NCBI GenBank assembly: GCA_033977085.1 | Contig: CP138906.1 | Coordinates: 3,162,001-3,226,000 of the forward strand | From: Apirhabdus apintestini | GTDB lineage: Bacteria; Pseudomonadota; Gammaproteobacteria; Enterobacterales; Enterobacteriaceae | Direction: 5' to 3' | Length of the DNA: 64,000 bases | In this document: one piece after another, positions 1-9,382 of the stretch | Position numbering within the stretch: the first letter of the stretch is position 1 | Layout of the letters: every line of letters begins with the position of its first letter | Position numbers and translations under genes: made by a program | The notes under the pieces: generated by a model | The model's input: only the letters and a program-made list of their open reading frames with translations | Told to the model about the DNA's origin: nothing | Databases searched by the model: none

Positions 1-621
1 GATGCGGAAATGTGCGCTACCGATCTGCTAGGCCAGGCGGAACACGGCGTCACGACGCCCGCCATTCTGCTGACTAATTCTGAGGCACTGGCCCGGGAAA
101 CTCTGCAGGAAGTCGAGCGCCTGCTGACGGTGCTACCTACTGCGGATATCCCCCGCCAGTCGTGGCGCGATTACGGCGAAGTGATTATGTGCGACAGCTA
201 TGAAGAGATGCTACAGGAAGCCGATCGTATCGCCTCTGAGCACGTGCAGGTGATGACCTCGCGCGATGACTGGTTCCTTGAGCGCATGACCAACTACGGC
301 GCGCTGTTCCTCGGCCCGCGCACCAACGTAGCCTATGGCGATAAAGTCATCGGCACGAATCACACGCTGCCGACGCAAAAAGCGGCGCGCTACACCGGCG
401 GCCTGTGGGTCGGGAAGTTCATGAAGACCTGTACCTGGCAAAAAGTGCTTAGCGATGAAGCAACCACGGAAATCGGGAGCTACTGCTCGCGGCTGGCGCA
501 TCTGGAAGGGTTTGTCGGGCACGCTGAGCAGGCAAACATCCGCGTGCGCCGCTACGGCCAGACCGATGTCCCTTACGCAACGCCGGTAAGCGCGACGCCC
601 GAAGAAAAGGCCGATGTATGA
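1..621 (+). CDS. HisD/HpsN-family dehydrogenase, C-terminal part
   Basis: The reading frame is open from the first base, so this is the C-terminal ~206 residues of a longer gene. The segment with GTNHTLPT followed by ARYTGGLWVGKF matches the histidinol dehydrogenase fold around the catalytic His. The ARYTGGL version is typical of the non-histidine-pathway subfamily (for example HpsN, sulfopropanediol dehydrogenase) rather than true HisD. Family members carry out an NAD- and metal-dependent two-step oxidation of a primary alcohol to a carboxylate. The stop overlaps the start of the next gene (ATGA), so it is co-translated with the SDR, hydrolase and aldolase downstream. The substrate cannot be read from the sequence. 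Confidence 0.8.
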   Translation, partial: DAEMCATDLLGQAEHGVTTPAILLTNSEALARETLQEVERLLTVLPTADIPRQSWRDYGEVIMCDSYEEMLQEADRIASEHVQVMTSRDDWFLERMTNYGALFLGPRTNVAYGDKVIGTNHTLPTQKAARYTGGLWVGKFMKTCTWQKVLSDEATTEIGSYCSRLAHLEGFVGHAEQANIRVRRYGQTDVPYATPVSATPEEKADV

Positions 622-1382
622 CGCTGCCGCAAACCCCTTCTTTTATGTTAACCGGCCAGCGCGCGCTGGTGACCGGCGGCTCGAAAGGCATTGGCTTCGC
701 CATCGCCGTGGCGCTGGCGCGCGCCGGGGCTGAGGTGTGGATTATCGCCCGGCGTGAAGAGGCGCTGCGCGACGCCGCGGCGCTTGCCGATGGAGAAGGG
801 CTAAAGCTTCATCCCGTCGCTCTTGATATTACCGACTCCGTACAAATGGCGCAGGCGCTGCGCGCGCTGCCCGCCTTTAATGTACTGGTCAATAGCGCCG
901 GGCTGGCCCGCCACCAGCCGTTTCTGGAGGTCAGCGAAGAGAATTATAACGCGGCGATGGCGCTGAACGTGCGCGCAACGTTCTTTGTTAGCCAGCAGGT
1001 GGCGCGCCGCATGCGCGAAGACGGAATTGCCGGTTCTATTATTCACGTGTCGTCACAAATGGGGCACGTTGGCGGCCCTCAGCGCAGCGTGTACTGCGCG
1101 TCTAAGTTCGCACTGGAAGGATTAACCCGCGCCATGGCGCTGGAATTGGGCGCTGATGGCATCCGGGTTAACACGCTGTGCCCTACGTTTATAGAAACGG
1201 AGCTATCCCGCGAGGCGCTGCGCGAGCCGGAGTTCCACCGCTATGTACTGGACAACATTAAGCTCGGCCGCCTCGGCAAGCTCGAAGATGTAATGGGCCC
1301 GGCGGTATTTCTCGCCTCGAAGGCCTCCGCCATGGTGACCGGCACCTCGCTGCTGGTTGACGGCGGCTGGACGGCGACGTAA
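618..1382 (+). CDS. SDR-family oxidoreductase
   Basis: A 254-residue classical short-chain dehydrogenase, of normal family length. The N-terminal cofactor motif TGGSKGIG lies near residue 19, NSAG near residue 92, and the catalytic Ser followed by YCASK sits around residues 145-160. The C-terminal VDGGW is also typical. It overlaps the HisD-like gene by 4 bases and is followed after 82 bases by the hydrolase, so it belongs to the same operon. It probably oxidises or reduces a hydroxy/keto intermediate of the pathway. No frameshift is seen. Confidence 0.88.
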   Translation: MTLPQTPSFMLTGQRALVTGGSKGIGFAIAVALARAGAEVWIIARREEALRDAAALADGEGLKLHPVALDITDSVQMAQALRALPAFNVLVNSAGLARHQPFLEVSEENYNAAMALNVRATFFVSQQVARRMREDGIAGSIIHVSSQMGHVGGPQRSVYCASKFALEGLTRAMALELGADGIRVNTLCPTFIETELSREALREPEFHRYVLDNIKLGRLGKLEDVMGPAVFLASKASAMVTGTSLLVDGGWTAT

Positions 1383-1464
1383 GGAAAAAGATGACAAGCT
1401 TCCTGCGGCTCTATTATCACCGCCCTTCAGTAGCGGCTTCGCCACGCGCGACAAGAGGTGCGCT

Positions 1465-2211
1465 ATGACGCGACTTCCCTTGCTGGACAATACCGACATC
1501 CCGCTGGTACTGCTGGGCGGCACCCTGTGCGACGCCGCGCTGTGGCAGCCGGTACTGCAGCGCCTGAACCTGACGGCAACGATGTGCATTACTCCATGCG
1601 GTGCGGATTCCGCGCCGGAAACGGCTCAACGGTTATTACGCGCCCTGCCACCCCGCTTCCGGCTGGCGGGATTTTCACTGGGAGCCATCGTGGCGCTACA
1701 AATGGTCGCCGATGCCCCTCAGCGACTCGACGGCGTCGCGCTACTGTCGGTGAACCCGCTGGCAGACGCGCCTGAAAATGCCGATTCCCGCCGGGAAGCG
1801 GTACGTCAGGCACAGGCGCAGGGGATCGGCGCGTGGCTCACCCACCACTTATGGCCGCGCTACGTTGCCCCGCACCGGCTGGATAACGCGTCCCTGCATC
1901 ACACTATTATCAGTATGGCGCAGAACTTCACGCCCGAGGCCTTTGCCCGGCAAACCGAGATTGCGATTACCCGCCGCGACAACCGCGCCGCGCTGGCATC
2001 ATTCGCTGGCCCAATTCTAATGATGAACGGCGCTGCCGATGTCATTTGCACGCCCCGGCATCATCAGGCGTTACAGGAGTGCGTGCCGCGGGCGCGCTGG
2101 CTGACCGTTAACCACAGCGGTCACTTCCTTCCTCTTGAAGCGCCCGACGAGGTCGCCCGGGCGCTTCATCAATGGTTAACAGAGAGCCCTTCATGCGAAA
2201 CAACAGTGTAA
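1465..2211 (+). CDS. alpha/beta hydrolase
   Basis: A 248-residue alpha/beta hydrolase. The nucleophile elbow GFSLGA is near residue 70, an acid region MNGAADV lies near 190, and the catalytic His is in NHSGHF near the C-terminus. I chose the ATG at 1465 because AGAGGT stands just upstream; the same frame is open further upstream, but without a good ribosome site. The gene overlaps the start of the aldolase, so translation is probably coupled. It likely hydrolyses an ester, lactone or C-C bond of a pathway intermediate. The substrate is unknown. Confidence 0.85.
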   Translation: MTRLPLLDNTDIPLVLLGGTLCDAALWQPVLQRLNLTATMCITPCGADSAPETAQRLLRALPPRFRLAGFSLGAIVALQMVADAPQRLDGVALLSVNPLADAPENADSRREAVRQAQAQGIGAWLTHHLWPRYVAPHRLDNASLHHTIISMAQNFTPEAFARQTEIAITRRDNRAALASFAGPILMMNGAADVICTPRHHQALQECVPRARWLTVNHSGHFLPLEAPDEVARALHQWLTESPSCETTV

Positions 2212-2984
2212 AAACCGCCTTGCACGCCCGGGAGAACATCATTAACGGCTGGCTGGCAATCCCGTCCGCCTATAGCGCCGAGATAGCGGGCCACCAGGGC
2301 TACGACGCCGTCACCGTCGATATGCAGCACGGCATGATTGATTTCGCCAGCGCGGTCACCATGCTGCAGGCGCTGTCGTCTACCCCGGCAATACCGCTGG
2401 TGCGAGTGAGTGAGAATGCACCGGCGCACATCATGCAGATGCTGGACGCCGGCGCATACGGCGTGATTTGCCCGATGATTGACAGCGCCGAGCAGGCCCG
2501 GCGCTTTGTTGCCGCCTGCCGCTACCCGCCGCTGGGAATTCGCTCCTACGGCCCGGCCAGAGCGCTGCTGTACGGCGGGAAAGATTATCCCCGGCACGCC
2601 AATGATGAAATTCTGACGCTGGCGATGATTGAGACCCGCGCCGGGCTGGCACGGCTCGACGCTATCCTCGATACCGACGGGCTGGACGGCATTTTTATCG
2701 GCCCTAACGACCTGTCCCTCGCGCTGACCGGCAGCGCCAGCGCGGAGTCCACGCATCCGGATATGGTTAATGCCCTTGAGCACGTGCTTAGCCGCTGTCG
2801 CGCCCATCAAAAAATCGCCGGCATATTTTGCACCTCTGGCGATGCGGCCGCGCAGCGCCTGGCGCAGGGATTCAACCTGGTTACGCCAGCCAATGATGTG
2901 ATGCAGCTCGGACGCGCTGCGCGGGAAGCCATCGCCAGCGCGCGCGGCGTCAGCGCTCCGCCGAGCGGCGCGTCGGGATACTGA
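2193..2984 (+). CDS. HpcH/HpaI-family aldolase
   Basis: A 263-residue class II pyruvate aldolase (HpcH/HpaI, related to 2-keto-3-deoxy-L-rhamnonate and 4-hydroxy-2-oxoheptanedioate aldolases). Visible family signatures are VDMQHG near residue 42, DAGAYGV near 87, MIETRAGL near 150 carrying the metal-binding Glu, and GIFIGPNDLSLAL near 170. These enzymes cleave 4-hydroxy-2-oxo acids to pyruvate and an aldehyde using a divalent metal. The ATG at 2193 follows AGAGAG; an ATG 21 bases upstream is less well placed. The start lies inside the end of the hydrolase. This is the step most likely to feed the pathway into central metabolism. Confidence 0.88.
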   Translation: MRNNSVKTALHARENIINGWLAIPSAYSAEIAGHQGYDAVTVDMQHGMIDFASAVTMLQALSSTPAIPLVRVSENAPAHIMQMLDAGAYGVICPMIDSAEQARRFVAACRYPPLGIRSYGPARALLYGGKDYPRHANDEILTLAMIETRAGLARLDAILDTDGLDGIFIGPNDLSLALTGSASAESTHPDMVNALEHVLSRCRAHQKIAGIFCTSGDAAAQRLAQGFNLVTPANDVMQLGRAAREAIASARGVSAPPSGASGY

Positions 2985-3102
2985 TCGTTGCCCGGCGGGT
3001 GTCAGCGCCGAACATAACGCCCGCGCGCTATGCTCGCTTATCCCTATCGCGCATAGCGGCAAAACTGCCGGCTGCGCACTTAATCAGCAACAGGAGAACG
3101 CC

Positions 3103-4272
3103 ATGAAGACAAAGATAATCAGTGCAGAAGAGGCCCGCAAGCGGCTGGTCGCGCCGGAAGATATGGTGTCATGCAGCGTGGCATTTATTGACTGTAAGTT
3201 GCCAGGCTCGCACCTGAAACAGAACTATTCATTTATTGGCCCCGGCGTCACGCAGTCCTCGTCTCAGGTAGTCAATATTCCTGAGCCGCACGGTTTTAAT
3301 ATCGGCGCCGCCGCCATGCCGAAGGGCGTCACCAACAATTTGCACCTGCACTTTACCGCCGAAGTGTTTTTGATTCATGAAGGTACCTGGCGTTTTCGCT
3401 GGGGGCCGAACGGAGAAAACGAGGCGGATTTCAGCGCGCCTGCGATCCTCTCAATTCCCACCTGGATCTTCCGCGGGTTTACCAACGTCAGCCCGGAAGA
3501 TACCTGCGGCATGGTGTATACCGTTCTCGGCGGCGATAACACCGGCGGCATCATCTGGCCCCCGTCTATTCTGAACGCCGCCCGGGAATACGGCCTGTAT
3601 TTGAGCAAAGACAATATGTTGATTGAAACGGCACCCGGCGCGCCGGCCCCTGATGAAAGCGAACTACTCACGCCGCTGGCACCGGATGAAATTGCCGCCC
3701 TGCGAGAATGGACGCCGGATGAAATGCGCGCCCGTGCGGTCACCGGCGAAGAACGCCGCTGGTCCAAAGACGCGCTGCTGGATGCCATTTTGCCCGGCCA
3801 CGGCGGTGAAATAGCGCCGGTTATTGGCTACGGCATTTCTCAGGACCGCAACGCCGCGCCCGCACTCACCGATCCGCACGGGTTTTCCGTCGAATGGCTG
3901 CGGCTGGCGGATAACCATTTGATGGGACGCCATTTATGTCAGGACACTCAGGTATTGATGGTGTTTAAAGGCACGCTGGAGATTAGCTGGAATCTGGACG
4001 GCGAAACGGTTACCCAAACCGCTACCGAGCGCTCGGTGGCGTCGATACCGGCCAACTGCTGGCGCAGCTATCGCGCCGTCGACGGCGAAGCCGAGGTGAT
4101 TATCACCACCGCCGGCGACCAGCGGAAGCGTATCTGGTGGGACCCGGCAATTTGCCAGCAGGCGCGCCAGCATGACCGCTGCCTGGACCCGGACGGTTAC
4201 GTCGCCAAAGCCAGCATTCTGCCGATCACGGCCCGACGCGCAGGCGCCGCGCTGGAAACGCTACCGCTGTAG
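3103..4272 (+). CDS. double-cupin protein, catabolic operon
   Basis: A 389-residue protein with two cupin domains. The first (residues ~55-150) has a metal-type motif, LHLHFTAEVFLIHEG, with His-X-His and a Glu. The second (residues ~260-350) is less conserved in its metal ligands. A strong ribosome site, CAGGAG, precedes ATG 3103. The gene follows the aldolase after 118 bases and closes the + strand cluster. Candidates are a sugar-acid or keto-acid isomerase, or a dioxygenase-like enzyme. I do not recognise a named family member. No signal peptide is seen, so it is cytoplasmic. Confidence 0.75.
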   Translation: MKTKIISAEEARKRLVAPEDMVSCSVAFIDCKLPGSHLKQNYSFIGPGVTQSSSQVVNIPEPHGFNIGAAAMPKGVTNNLHLHFTAEVFLIHEGTWRFRWGPNGENEADFSAPAILSIPTWIFRGFTNVSPEDTCGMVYTVLGGDNTGGIIWPPSILNAAREYGLYLSKDNMLIETAPGAPAPDESELLTPLAPDEIAALREWTPDEMRARAVTGEERRWSKDALLDAILPGHGGEIAPVIGYGISQDRNAAPALTDPHGFSVEWLRLADNHLMGRHLCQDTQVLMVFKGTLEISWNLDGETVTQTATERSVASIPANCWRSYRAVDGEAEVIITTAGDQRKRIWWDPAICQQARQHDRCLDPDGYVAKASILPITARRAGAALETLPL

Positions 4273-4471
4273 CTGGCGACAGTTGGATATTGGTCTTGTA
4301 GAGCCGCGCAGTGCGCAATCTTTACGCCTGCGCTTGCTGACTCCTGGCAGCCCGAAACTGATAACGGCATCGCGCTGCTCGGGCGTGCCTTGCTCCCCTT
4401 CCTGCATAAATGCGCCCGTCGCCAGGCGCTGATAGTAGCTCCTCCCAGACGCGCTATTTGCAGGAGAAACG

Positions 4472-5807
4472 TTATTCCACCAGCACATGCCGCTTTATCT
4501 CTACGCTGAGCGCATTTTCACAGGCCAGCGCCAGAACTAACAGCGCATGTTCATCCGGTCGTGGCGTTAATAGTTCCAGCCCAACCGGCAAACCGGACGA
4601 CGCAATGCCGCAGGGTAAGGTTAGCGCCGGCCAGCCGCTAATGGCGGCAAGCTCCGGCGCCAGCCCCGGCGGCATTTTAGCCAGACTTACGGGCTGCTGG
4701 CGCACCGTAGGATAGACAAAGGCGTCCAGGCGCCGGGCGGCGGCGGCCCCGGCAAGCGCCTGGCGCAGTAGACGCTGAAAGCGGCGCTCTTTTGCCACAG
4801 GGGCTGCTTCAGGTGCGAAAAAGTGAGTAAATGCTGCAAAAATCGTTAAATTCCGGGAGAAATGCGCCCGAGCGATAAATATTTTCCAGGCCAGAGGGCG
4901 CGTTTTTCTGCACGGATAACCAGCGGTCAATAGCCGTGCGAAATTCGTACACGCTCAGGCACGTTGCCGAGGCAAGCGCTTTTTGCTCTGGCAGCGCGGT
5001 TTCAATCAGAATAGCCCCGGCCTGCTGCAGTGTATCCAGCGCCGCTGTCCAGACTTTTCGCTGGACCGGGCAATCGCCCGCTAACGCCGGGAATACGCCC
5101 AAACGCGCGCCCCGCAGCGTTCGCACCGCTAGCGGCTGCACGGGTATCCCGTGAATAATCGCGTGCAGGAGCGCCGCATCCTGTACGCCGTGCGCCATGG
5201 GGCCAGCCGTATCTTTGCTCAGCGAAAGCGGCGCAATCCCAGCCAGCATCGCCCGCCGGAAGCGCGGCCTTAACCCCACCAGCCCGGTATAGCTGCACGG
5301 AATGCGCACTGAACCGCCGGTATCGGTCCCGATTGCGCCATCCGCCATACCGGCAGCGACGGCGGCCGCGCAGCCGCCGCTGGAGCCGCCCGCCGTGGTT
5401 TCCGGCATCAGCGGGTTACGCACATCGCCACCGAGCGAGCTTCGGGAACGCACATCAAACGCAAATTCCGACATATTCGCGCGCGCCAGAATGATCGCCC
5501 CGGCGGCCCGCAACCGGCTGACTACCAAAGCATCGGTCTGCGCCCGAACCCCGCTGAGCGCCCGACACCCGAGCGTAATTGGCAGTGAAGCGCAGGCAAT
5601 ATTGTCTTTGATAATCAAAGGAACGCCGTGCAGCGGCCCCTGAATATTGCCGCGACGTAGCGATCGATAGCACTCTTCAGCACGCTGACTCGCCAGCGGG
5701 TTAACGCCCAGAACCGCGCCTAAATCGCGCTGGCGTTCAATCACAGACAGGCGATAAGCCACTTCTTCGCGGCTATCCGCAGGCGGTGTCAGGCGCAGAG
5801 TTTTCAT
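4472..5807 (-). CDS. amidase-signature hydrolase (one frameshift)
   Basis: Amidase-signature family enzyme that hydrolyses C-N amide bonds with a Ser-cisSer-Lys triad. The Lys is in VPLIIKDNI (near residue 70), the serines in TAGGSSGG (near 145), and the second Ser in GTDTGGSVRIP (near 170). The frame breaks near 4840 in a run of T on the coding strand. The rest, ending with GLPVGLELL, continues in another frame to 4472, giving a restored length of about 445 residues. I read the break as a homopolymer error. It converges on the catabolic operon and may supply or process its substrate, but that is inference from position only. Confidence 0.8.
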
Positions 5808-6135
5808 GAGTATCCTTCAGAAATTGATGTTCACAGCGGGTGAGCAGGGAGCAAATTGCGCCTTCGCCCCTGCCGGAAGAATTAGCGCGAACGCCATGTG
5901 AATACGTATGCAGATAAGATAATAGTTATAGATGAAAACAGGAGTAATTAAGGCAGACCCGGCTGGCGGAATATCAGGACGTGACGCGGCTCTCACCCTG
6001 CGGCTGACAAAGCGTATGGGATGCATGACAATAGCGCTGCGGCTGGCGGTTTTCCAGGCGCAGGCCTGTGTTGTCGCAAAGGCAAACTTTATTAGTGCCA
6101 GAGATTATTATTAACTCTTGTGGTGCAGGAAGTTA
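5808..6135. other. intergenic region, amidase to hcp
   Basis: No convincing gene. It contains the upstream region of the minus-strand amidase and the downstream end of hcp. Short open frames here show no recognisable protein. No clear terminator or operator was found. Confidence 0.5.
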
Positions 6136-6613
6136 TCAGGCACAGCAGCGATCGCTCCATGAATCGCGATAGATAATATTACCGTCTGTATACTTCCAGG
6201 TAATCGCCTCATAGCGTAATTCAAGCGTTTCAAAATGCGGACTACACATACCGCCAGGCGCCAGATAAGGCGCCACGGTTGTGAATTTGACGTTTTCCAG
6301 AATGATATTGAAATACTCGGCCTCGATGCCGATTCCAGAATACGGTACATCTTAATTGTCGCCTTCTTCAGGGTTCGCCCTTCGCAGACAGCGCGGTACA
6401 GGAGTGGGGTTATCCGATCCAATTCTTCCACTATCGTGATAGGGCGGTGAACGCGCGTACCGGTAAATTTCCCTGGCTTGGGTCAATCGGAACAGTGACG
6501 CCGTGGAAGAATGATTTTAACTCGATAGAGCCAAGGCGCAGTGGCATTAGGCAACTGCCGATAATCGGCGAGCCGTTTTCATCTCCAAGCCATAAATGTG
6601 CTGGTGTGGACAT
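6136..6613 (-). CDS. hcp: orphan T6SS tube protein Hcp (two indels)
   Basis: Starts with MSTPAHLWLGDENGSP, the typical beginning of enterobacterial Hcp. It continues through SIELKSFFHGV, the frame with ITPLLYRAVCEGRTL, and ends with an LRYEAITWKYTDGNIIY-type tail. Hcp forms the hexameric ring stack of the T6SS tube. One base is missing next to a CCAGG site near 6467 and one G is missing near 6335. Restoring both gives a full protein of about 160 residues, so I do not call it dead. No other T6SS structural gene is in the window, so it is an orphan. The genes upstream on the same strand are unrecognised and may be effector or immunity genes. Confidence 0.85.
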
Positions 6614-6660
6614 ATTATTTCTTTATCAATAATCATTACGATAATGTTTACGTTTGTGAG

Positions 6661-6849
6661 TTACCATTTTACATATCGATAAAAAATAACAATTACGAAC
6701 ACGGCAAACACTGGAATAAGCCAGATTGAGCTATCTGGAAATAACATCCCCTGAACCAAAGCGAATATTATTGTCAGTACGGCAGGACCATACATTGAAA
6801 CCAGTGACCGAAATACCCGTCTGAAAAACCTTTTTATAAGATTAATCAT
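6661..6849 (-). CDS. small two-helix membrane protein
   Basis: A 62-residue protein with a basic start (INLIKRFFRRVFRS) and two hydrophobic helices, about residues 20-36 and 41-58, ending in YRYVKW. It lies 47 bases upstream of hcp on the same strand, and a second, damaged copy lies just upstream at 6934-7121. I do not know the family. A small inner-membrane protein beside hcp could be an immunity protein against a membrane-acting effector, which is inference from context only. Confidence 0.6.
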   Translation of the reverse strand: MINLIKRFFRRVFRSLVSMYGPAVLTIIFALVQGMLFPDSSIWLIPVFAVFVIVIFYRYVKW

Positions 6850-6933
6850 AGTTATCGAATCATCCTGGATACGGGAGAAGCTATGTAAATTCTTATTTGT
6901 AAAAATCTAGCAAGGATTAGTCATTTTATATGA

Positions 6934-7121
6934 TCACCATTTCATGTAACGGCCAAAAATAAATAGCATACATATGAGAAAAATGGGCACAGGCCATATA
7001 GGGCTATCAGGAAAAAATGTACTAAGATGAGTGTGAATATGAACGTTAACAATGCAGGTCAGTACATTGAAAATAATGACCTGAACAATCGCTTAAAAAA
7101 TTTTTTAACAAGATTTATCAT
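6934..7121 (-). pseudogene. degraded second copy of the small membrane protein
   Basis: The minus strand encodes MINLVKKFFKRLFRSLFSMY, then a TGA, then PALLTFIFTLI and, after a one-base loss in a T run near 7012, PDSPIWPVPIF and GRYMKW. This aligns along its whole length with the 62-residue protein at 6661-6849, so it is a tandem duplicate. The TGA replaces the Gly codon of the intact copy and cannot be explained by a single indel. This copy is therefore probably really inactive. Confidence 0.65.
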
Positions 7122-7172
7122 GTCTTACCCGATCATCTTGATGATGATGTCTGCAATACCACTATCCGTTAT

Positions 7173-7828
7173 TCATTGTGCTTTAAGTGCCTCAGCCCTC
7201 TCAAACAGTGGTTCGATCAAAAAATATATCATTTCCGGCTCTTGAGCATATAACGCTGCATAGTAAGCGGGGTACGTAAAGTGAAGGAGATGTGCGCTAT
7301 CCGCCGCTTTCCGGACGACACCATAGACATCAACTGATGCTATTCCCCTTGATGCCCGGTTGACGAACGACGCACTGATTTCAAGACTTAAATTCATACC
7401 TACAGAGACGGAGGATGCTGTTGCTAAAGCAAACCCAACGTGTGTGAGAGAACTTGCGGCTATATTCACATTAACCGCCATAAGCATCTGTTTATTTGTT
7501 TAATACGTTTAAGATGCTCCGATGATTTATATTTACATATTTCTTCGAAATATAGTTTGAGCATGTCATACACAACGTTGCCATGTCGAAGAAGATAAAT
7601 GACACCGTTTTTAAATCGAATGTCTTCAGTTTTTTGTTTCTGCCATACGTCCTGATATTCATCAGTAAATCAGGGCGTATAATACAGGCCACGCGTTGCA
7701 CCTGCGCCAATCGTTTCAAGCTGATTTAATATCGCTTTTCCAACGCCCGTCAATGTGCAGTCGAGTTTTAACGTCAGAATCTTATTGGCCTGCAAATAAT
7801 GGATAGCTTCATTGCTGTAGTGCAGCAT
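7173..7828 (-). CDS. unknown protein upstream of hcp (broken frame)
   Basis: Two abutting minus-strand frames probably form one protein of about 218 residues. The first runs from ATG 7828 (AGGAAG just upstream) as MLHYSNEAIHYLQANKI and continues to EHLKRIKQ, with one TGA at codon 53. The second continues as MLMAVNVNIAASSL to LFERAEALKAQ. One added A near 7490 joins them. The TGA lies in CCCTGA, where a CCTGGA (Dcm site) would restore Pro-Gly. The middle (AVNVNIAASSLTHVGFALATASSVSV) is hydrophobic. The family is not recognised. Position suggests a T6SS-associated effector or accessory protein, with weak support. Confidence 0.45.
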
Positions 7829-8184
7829 CGCTTCCTACGAATTTATATTAGGTCTGTTTTCACTAATTCCCGCTGAAAGCGTGCAGTCAATCGCGGAAGG
7901 GGAATGGATAATCATTCGCACAGATTGCTGATTGAATACTCACCGTTTCCGTGCATCCTGAACAGCTTAGGTGATTTAGCCCGGCTGTCTCAACGTTTTT
8001 GTTTGCCGCTGAGTCGCCCCTGCGCTGAGAATGCCTGCCATCGGGTATCAGTAATGACAAGCCCAGGGCCAGTGGAAGGGATAAATCTTTACCCGCGGGC
8101 GCTAAGCCGCGTTTTTCGCTATCTAACCGCCACAAACAATCGTACTATTGCGCGCTTTGTTAATAGTTCACCGCGTGAGTATTT
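7829..8184. other. divergent intergenic region before EamA transporter
   Basis: Lies between the minus-strand unknown gene and the + strand transporter, so it must hold both promoters. An open + frame at 7904-8188 has no family resemblance and runs into the transporter start, and I do not count it as a gene. No clear operator was seen. Confidence 0.45.
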
Positions 8185-9077
8185 ATGAGTTTTCTGTTCC
8201 CCCTTTTTGCCGTGCTTATCTGGTCAATCAACGCGATTGTCACCAAGCTTTCTGCCGGCGCTATTGACCCCGCAGCCATCTCATTTTACCGCTGGTTTAT
8301 TGCGCTGGTGGTACTGACGCCGTTTGTCCTGCCCGGCGTATGGAAAAACCGACATCTGGTGCGCAGGCAGTGGTGGAAGCTACTGATTTTAGGGCTGCTC
8401 GGTATGGTGATGTATCAAAGCCTGGCCTATTACGCCGCCCACAGCGTTAGCGCGCTGTTTATTGGTATTTTGAATGCCCTTATTCCATTACTGACGGTTA
8501 TCCTGAGCGTATTCATTCTGCGCCTCGCGCCGACAATTGGCATTATTCTCGGTACCGTGCTCTCTTTTAGCGGGCTGATTTGGTTAATCAGCCAGGGCCA
8601 TCCTCAGCAGCTATTACACCACGGACTGGGGCGCGGCGAATTAATGATGTTCATTGCGTCTGCGTCCTACGCGCTCTACGGGGTGCTGACTAAACGCTGG
8701 GCTATCGATTTGCCAGGCTGGCAGAGCCTGTACGTTCAGATTTTTTAAGCGTATTACTGCTCACCCCTAATTTCATCTCAACGCCAGACATCGCGCTGAA
8801 TCCAGGAAATATACCGCTTATTCTGTTTGCCGGTATTCCGGCCTCAATTATTGCGCCTTTCTTATGGATAAACGGCGTGATGCGCCTGGGTGCCAGTATT
8901 GCCAGCATCTTTATGAATCTAACCCCCATATTTACCGCCATCATCGCCGTGCTGTTTTTGCATGAGCAGCTTCACAGCTACCACTATATTGGCGGCGGAA
9001 TTACCCTTCTCGGCGTGCTCATGGCACAGCGGATAAAAACGCCGCTGCGCCGCCCGATAAAGGGCACTTCGCAATAA
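8185..9077 (+). CDS. EamA/DMT-family transporter (one frameshift)
   Basis: An inner-membrane drug/metabolite transporter of about 297 residues when restored. There are ten hydrophobic segments in two EamA repeats. The first begins at the N-terminus (FPLFAVLIWSINAIVTK), and the second ends with YIGGGITLLGVLMAQR. The frame breaks at about 8743 in a run of six T; one more T restores LYVQIFLSVLLL and the second half. Family members export or import amino acids, sugars or other small metabolites. The substrate is unknown. Confidence 0.8.
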
Positions 9078-9294
9078 AATAGCCGGCGCGGCAGTGTCTT
9101 TATATATTGCCGCGCGCGAAGCATTAGGCCACGGTGTAGGGTGAAGGTCGGGTTCATAAAAGAAAAAATAGATTTAGAAGAGAAAAAATAGAGTTTTAAA
9201 TCTCAGAGATGGCTCGCAGTCACTACAAATGGACGGGTTTAACACTTTATATCTGAATAAAACTCCCTCAGCGCTTCCGTTCTCTGGAAATATA

Positions 9295-9324
9295 AAACCG
9301 CCTTTCAGGGCGAAAAGGCGGTTT
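9295..9324 (-). terminator. Rho-independent terminator after SDR gene
   Basis: An 11-base stem, AAACCGCCTTT pairing with AAAGGCGGTTT, with an 8-base loop. On the minus strand it is followed by TTTTATATTT. It lies 59 bases beyond the stop of the minus-strand SDR gene. The rest of 9078-9382 has only AT-rich short direct repeats (AGAAAAAATAG twice). Confidence 0.8.
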
Positions 9325-9382
9325 AAAGACGCTACGATAACGCTGCAATATAACGTTTGAATTCACTAAATGTCTTAGTAAA

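Noticed and set aside
7904..8188. 94-codon open frame upstream of the EamA transporter
   Set aside because: No family resemblance, overlaps the transporter start, and lies in a divergent promoter region.
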